From contig OY288256.1 in the NCBI GenBank assembly GCA_958450325.1, positions 13,362,557 to 13,426,556 of the forward strand: 64,000 nucleotides of DNA. The letters are read 5' to 3'. The DNA is from Agrostemma githago. Its lineage: Eukaryota > Streptophyta > Magnoliopsida > Caryophyllales > Caryophyllaceae. The notes below the pieces were generated by a model that saw nothing but the letters and a program-made list of their open reading frames with translations, did not search any database and was not told the origin of the DNA. Below, piece after piece: positions 60,414 to 64,000 of the stretch. The position numbers and the translations under genes were made by a program. Within the stretch, counting starts at the first letter, position 1. Every line of letters starts with the position of its first letter.

Positions 60414-62705
60414 TATTGCCCCAGACGGTACAGACAGTGTGGGGGAGGTTTTTGGTGGGGTTTCCACTCCTTGCGGTAGGTGAATAGGGGCTCCCCCCCT
60501 TATTGCCCCCTCCCCATTATCTGTGAGAGTAATGAACAGGTGATGGGTAGATATCGAGCTTTTTCCGTTGCTCAAAGCTTTCGGCCGCCATATTTCTTTT
60601 CCTCCTGTTACGAGGCCGAGGAAGAACTTTATCGGTCAGCCAATCGCGTCAGTTCAAGTGGTCGACTCAAGTAGCCGGCCGAGCTTTCTGTTGGGGTCGA
60701 GGATGAGGTTGATTCTGAGACAACTTTGGTAGGCGGGCTGATCAATGATTTCTTCTTCTTTTGGCATGAATAGTGCTCTTCGGTTAGTTAGGACCGAGGA
60801 CGTAGTTAGCCAGAGGTGGGCTGGACAACCGGTCTAATACAAGACCGAGCTTGTCACCATTTAGATCTCTTCGGGGTCTAGGGCTTGGAGCCGGTCTAAC
60901 TTAATAATGCTTTTGACCGATCAGCAATTGTTTCGAGATGCTTTTTCATAATCGGGCCCGTAAATAACTCTCTCGATCATGAGTGAGTGACCCCCTTTGA
61001 TTATTGTTGGCTAATCAATTACGTGATTTGCTTCTTAATTGCTTGAGTGGCCCATTAATCCTTCCAAAAGTCTTCTCCCGTCTCCATTCTTAAGCACCGG
61101 ACTATCGTATATAAGGAGTGTGTATTAGCTAGTCACCTTCCCTATGAGGCCTTCTTTCTTCTTATCAATCATAGGACTTAAATATCTCTGACATCTCATA
61201 TGCCCCTGACCTTTTCTCTTCTTCTTTTTCTCTTTCATTGACAATTTTAACATCACGTGCTTTTTCCTTCATCTTTGTCTTCCTTTTGTTTTCTATCTTG
61301 ACATTTTACTCCTTGAACCCAGTTGAAGGTAGCCGGCTAGCATTTTGAAAGTTGCTTGACGTTTTCAATGAAGCTTACTTGTAATTATCATTGGCCGACA
61401 AGCATGTGTCGTGGCCGGAGATGGAGCTTGGAGACGGGCTCCCAGGAAAGACCGAAAGCTTTGTGGATCGAGATTAGAAGGTCGTCCACAAGCCGAGGTG
61501 ATGACATCGGTCACTTTTACTTGTTGAGGTTCTGACCACGGCGATCAGAGTGAGGGCCGGATATGATGGCCGAGCAATCGTCTGGGCCGACTCATCACCA
61601 TCAAGAAGACGGCGCCAGGCTCGAGGCGGTAGGTCACGATGGATTCGTCGGTTGTTGACGTCATAGCTGGTGCGATTGGCCTGAGACGCCACCTAGTCGG
61701 AGGTCGTCGGTGAGGTCGGTTTTGATCAGCCTGGCCGACGGAGACAGGCCGTGGGCCCTTGGAGTGAGTTGATGTCGGGTGCATTACTTCTTTCATCGCC
61801 AGCCTACTTCGTAGGTGGCTTGTCCTAGCACGTTAGGTTGGCTGGCCGGCCTAGGACGCGGAGTCGGGTGGCCGGCAGGTTTGAACGACCCCACTTCGTA
61901 GGTCTTCCAAATTTTGAGTTTGTTTTAGTATCTTCTATTCATAAATTTCATTTCTGTTGATAATTTTTGCTTCTTATCTTCATTTTGTTTCGGGGACGGG
62001 GACGAGTTCGTGGTCGGTGAGACGGTCCGCCGGAGGTCGATCTTAAACGGACTGAGCCTGAGGTACGGTTCAACCCACGTCGGTGCTGGGACGTTTTACG
62101 GTTTACGAGGGCAGCTGGTGAGATGGCCGGCTAGCCGGGCGGATTCTGCGGTCAGCCCAAGATGATCGGACGGCTCTTTTTTGAAACTGCTCGGAGCCGG
62201 GATGATTAAGAAGTGGTATTTTAATCGTAGCTTATCAAACAAACGTAACCGTAATCTTCATCCTACTTTCCATGCCCCCATTCTTGAACCGAGTTTCGCG
62301 GAGTCGGTTTGAGAGTATATAACGGGATTGAGGCTGCATGTGTTTTTGAGTATATACTATAGTTGGTGTATTTGTAGATTAGCTCTACCACTTAAAGTTT
62401 TATGGCAAAGTTACAGGAGCTTTGTGAGCTTTCGTTTTTTATAGATCTTGATCTGCTTTGCACACATTTCTAATAAAATATAGTAGATGTGGAGTACCAT
62501 GGAAATTTATGCACTTCATTTGTTTATGAAAATCAATCTGACATCTAGATTTTTGTCTAATGTCGAGACATAGAATTATCTTTGGAAAATTTGTTCCGGG
62601 AGCGGTTGATTTTTTGTGGATTGATTTTTTGTGGATCGTTCTTCAAGAAAGAATACTAGACCCGACAAATTGAATTTTTAGAGTAGGCAACTTTTTTGTT
62701 CAAGC
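60414..62705 (-). other. Leader region of the LTR element, no gag found
   Basis: About 2.3 kb of moderate-GC sequence between the satellite and the primer-binding site. Frames of up to about 100 codons exist on both strands, but none has a gag-like CCHC knuckle or any pol motif. Its GGCCGGC- and GGTCGG-rich style resembles the LTR sequence, so it is native element DNA and not an insertion. Confidence 0.6.
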
Positions 62706-62723
62706 TCCCCACAGACGGCGCCA
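62706..62723 (-). other. Primer-binding site
   Basis: On the minus strand TGGCGCCGTCTGTGGGGA starts 2 bp after the end of the 5' LTR. The leading TGG pairs with the CCA 3' end of a tRNA, and TGGCGCCG is a common plant LTR-retrotransposon primer-site start. The exact tRNA was not determined. This site fixes the minus-strand orientation of the element. Confidence 0.85.
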
Positions 62724-62725
62724 AT

Positions 62726-63347
62726 TGTTTGGGGTACAAACATGGTTCCCGGTTCGAGCAGCGGTTCGGCTCTCCTCGGGATCCGGATGCGAGTCGTCGG
62801 CGTTCCTGCAAGGTGAACTCCGGCCCCAAGGGATTGCCCCCGGGGCGGAGCCTCCGACGCCCAAGTTAGTATATTGTGTATGTTTATGTATAAGTCGCAT
62901 TATACTTAACATCGAGATGGTGGAGGGAGTAGTAATGAATTGGCCTCTCTTCCTCTCTACCAAAATGAGGTATTTATAGAGGAGGGGAGAGGTGGTGTCC
63001 TCACTCGGGTGATGTCGTCCTCGGTGATGTCACCTTAGTGATGTCACGAGCGGTCTATTCCGAGTCCACTAGTGGCGACTCGTAAGGATGGTCAGCCGGT
63101 ACGAGGATCCGACCGACACGAGGTCCGGCCGGCACGAGGGTCCGGTCGACCCGGACTTGGGCGACCCGGGGTTGGGCTGACACGGGGTCTAACCGACCCG
63201 GAGTTCGGCCTCCGGGGGTCCGGCCGACCTGGAGCCTAGCCTACGCGGGGGTCGGCTACATGTCTAAAAACGGTCCATATGTCTAGGAGTCGGGCCTATA
63301 TGTCTATATAAGTCGGCCTACATGTCTGGGGGATTTATCCCCTATCA
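62726..63347 (-). repeat. Right LTR (5' LTR in reading sense), 622 bp
   Basis: Direct repeat of 34806-35442, starting TGTTTGGGGTACAAAC and ending TATCCCCTATCA. It is shorter mainly through loss of one 14-bp GATGTCACC-type unit. TATAAATA on the minus strand at 62971-62978 is the likely promoter core. Confidence 0.93.
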
Positions 63348-63349
63348 CA

Positions 63350-63352
<3 letters not shown>
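63348..63352. repeat. Target site duplication CATAT (right copy)
   Basis: Matches 34801-34805 exactly. Confidence 0.9.

Positions 63353-63380
<28 letters not shown>
63349..63380. repeat. (ATT)n microsatellite
   Basis: About ten ATT units directly at the insertion flank of the LTR element. Confidence 0.9.
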
Positions 63381-63638
63381 GTAATTTTTGTAGAATTTTT
63401 ATAGTAGAATTCCATACTTTCTATATATCATATTTAAAAACAATGATTTACTCTTATCATAATTTTTCAATGTGGGAGAATTCCTTAAGTTGGTTGAGTC
63501 TAAGGAAGAATTATTATTAGAATTATTTATAATATATAATTACATCACTCCATCATAATTTTTCGATGTGAGATAATTTAAATGTTTTTCTTGACTATAT
63601 CATTATAACCAATGAGCATATACTTTCTATATTATATT
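63381..63638. other. AT-rich flank, no gene
   Basis: Contains two copies of a CATAATTTTTC(A/G)ATGTG(G/A)GA word (about 63,457 and 63,552). Its reverse complement resembles sequence near 29,610, outside the 3' end of Helitron C. It may be part of one more dispersed repeat. Confidence 0.4.
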
Positions 63639-63687
63639 ACTATTACTATTATTATTATTATTATTATTATTATTTTTTTTTTTTTTT
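63639..63687 (-). repeat. LINE tail: poly(A) followed by (AAT)n on the minus strand
   Basis: On the + strand a run of ATT units passes into about 15 T and then the LINE 3' UTR. Read on the minus strand this is a poly(A) with a microsatellite tail, the usual end of a reverse-transcribed LINE copy. Confidence 0.75.
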
Positions 63688-63789
63688 GCAAGAAAAGTTA
63701 TGCCTCATTTTATTGCTTAAAGAGACAGTGTTCTTACAAAAAGATCTAGCCCCTATTACAAATCATCCCATCAACAAATTTCCTATTGC

Positions 63790-63999
63790 TCACAAGAGCT
63801 TACATGCTAGATCAATGCCTCTACTTCTTAGCCGTACACTTACTTCAAACTTAATCTGCCCAATGATACTTGTTATTGAACGTGCCTTATCTTTAAAAAT
63901 TCTTCTGTTTCTCTCCTGCCATATGTTGTAGACCGCAGCTGTCAAACAAGCAGTAAACCAAACATTCTTCCAATGTTTCCGTGCCTTTCTATTTATTAT
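63790..63999 (-). pseudogene. 3' end of a LINE ORF2 (zf-RVT region), partial
   Basis: On the minus strand a frame entering from the window edge reads WKNVWFTACLTAAVYNIW, then QERNRRIFKDKARS, and ends at TGA (63790-63792). The pattern VYNIWQERNRRIF is characteristic of the C-terminal zf-RVT region of plant L1-type LINE polymerases. About 100 bp of 3' UTR and a poly(A) tail follow. Whether the rest of ORF2 is intact lies outside the window. Confidence 0.75.
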
Positions 64000-64000
64000 C

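Larger units (their letters stand above)
34806..63347 (-). mobile_element. Giant non-autonomous LTR retroelement filled with tandem repeats
   Basis: The element is 28.5 kb, bounded by two near-identical LTRs in direct orientation and a 5-bp target duplication. Reading sense is minus: a TGG-initiated primer-binding site adjoins the right LTR, and the LTR TATA boxes read leftward. None of the open frames inside resembles gag, protease, reverse transcriptase, RNase H or integrase. In reading order the interior holds a 2.3-kb leader, about 18.6 kb of 73-bp satellite, about 5.7 kb of 24/27-bp minisatellite, a short 67-bp repeat, and the 3' LTR. By eye the LTRs differ at about ten bases, one 14-bp indel and one 1-bp indel, so insertion was recent. 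It is best described as a large retrotransposon derivative (LARD-type); the lineage of its autonomous partner is unknown. Confidence 0.88.

Noticed and set aside
34806..63347. Plus-strand orientation of the LTR element
   Set aside because: The sequence after the left LTR lacks a TGG-type primer site, whereas the reverse complement beside the right LTR has one, and the LTR TATA boxes read on the minus strand.

Overview
The window comes from a nuclear plant genome, most likely a eudicot. The background is AT-rich, genes carry GT-AG introns, and there are RPA1-like OB-fold genes, plant-type Helitron Rep/helicase genes and an exon of a cytosolic 40S S15 ribosomal protein gene. No single-copy housekeeping gene is intact. 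Nearly everything legible is mobile DNA or its cargo.

1-29,100: two head-to-tail modules on the + strand, each with RPA1-like gene(s), then a multi-exon Rep/helicase gene, then a Helitron 3' terminus (GC-rich hairpin followed by CTAG). Module A has an apparently intact 10-exon RPA1-like gene (117-2558, 528 aa), a short intact paralogue (4057-5495, 282 aa), and a Rep/helicase gene (6853-16185) inactivated by two TAG codons and a 2-base deletion; it ends at 16380. Module B has a third RPA1-like gene, cut in its first exon by the end of module A and carrying one TAA, and a Rep/helicase gene (20147-28964). That gene stays in frame across all exons (1740 codons by my model) except for a 294-bp insertion in the helicase; the module ends at 29099. 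The long first introns of both Rep/helicase genes hold related GTGTCGAGAC-type repeats, small inverted-repeat transposons and a captured gene fragment.

29,684-34,618: a third, more diverged and badly decayed Helitron on the minus strand, its 3' end facing module B.

34,806-63,347: one LTR retroelement of about 28.5 kb, with 637- and 622-bp LTRs and a 5-bp target duplication (CATAT). The primer-binding site and LTR TATA boxes show that it reads on the minus strand. No gag or pol is visible. About 24 kb of the interior is tandem repeat: a 24/27-bp minisatellite in 1.22-1.30-kb higher-order units (about 36.16-41.83 kb) and roughly 250 copies of a 73-bp satellite (about 41.85-60.41 kb). It is the most unusual object in the window.

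63,353-64,000: AT-rich flank with ATT microsatellites and the 3' end of a LINE on the minus strand.

How the parts may work together: the Rep/helicase would nick, unwind and roll out Helitron DNA, and the RPA1-like proteins are plausible single-strand DNA-binding partners. The giant LTR element has no enzymes of its own and would need a partner element in trans.
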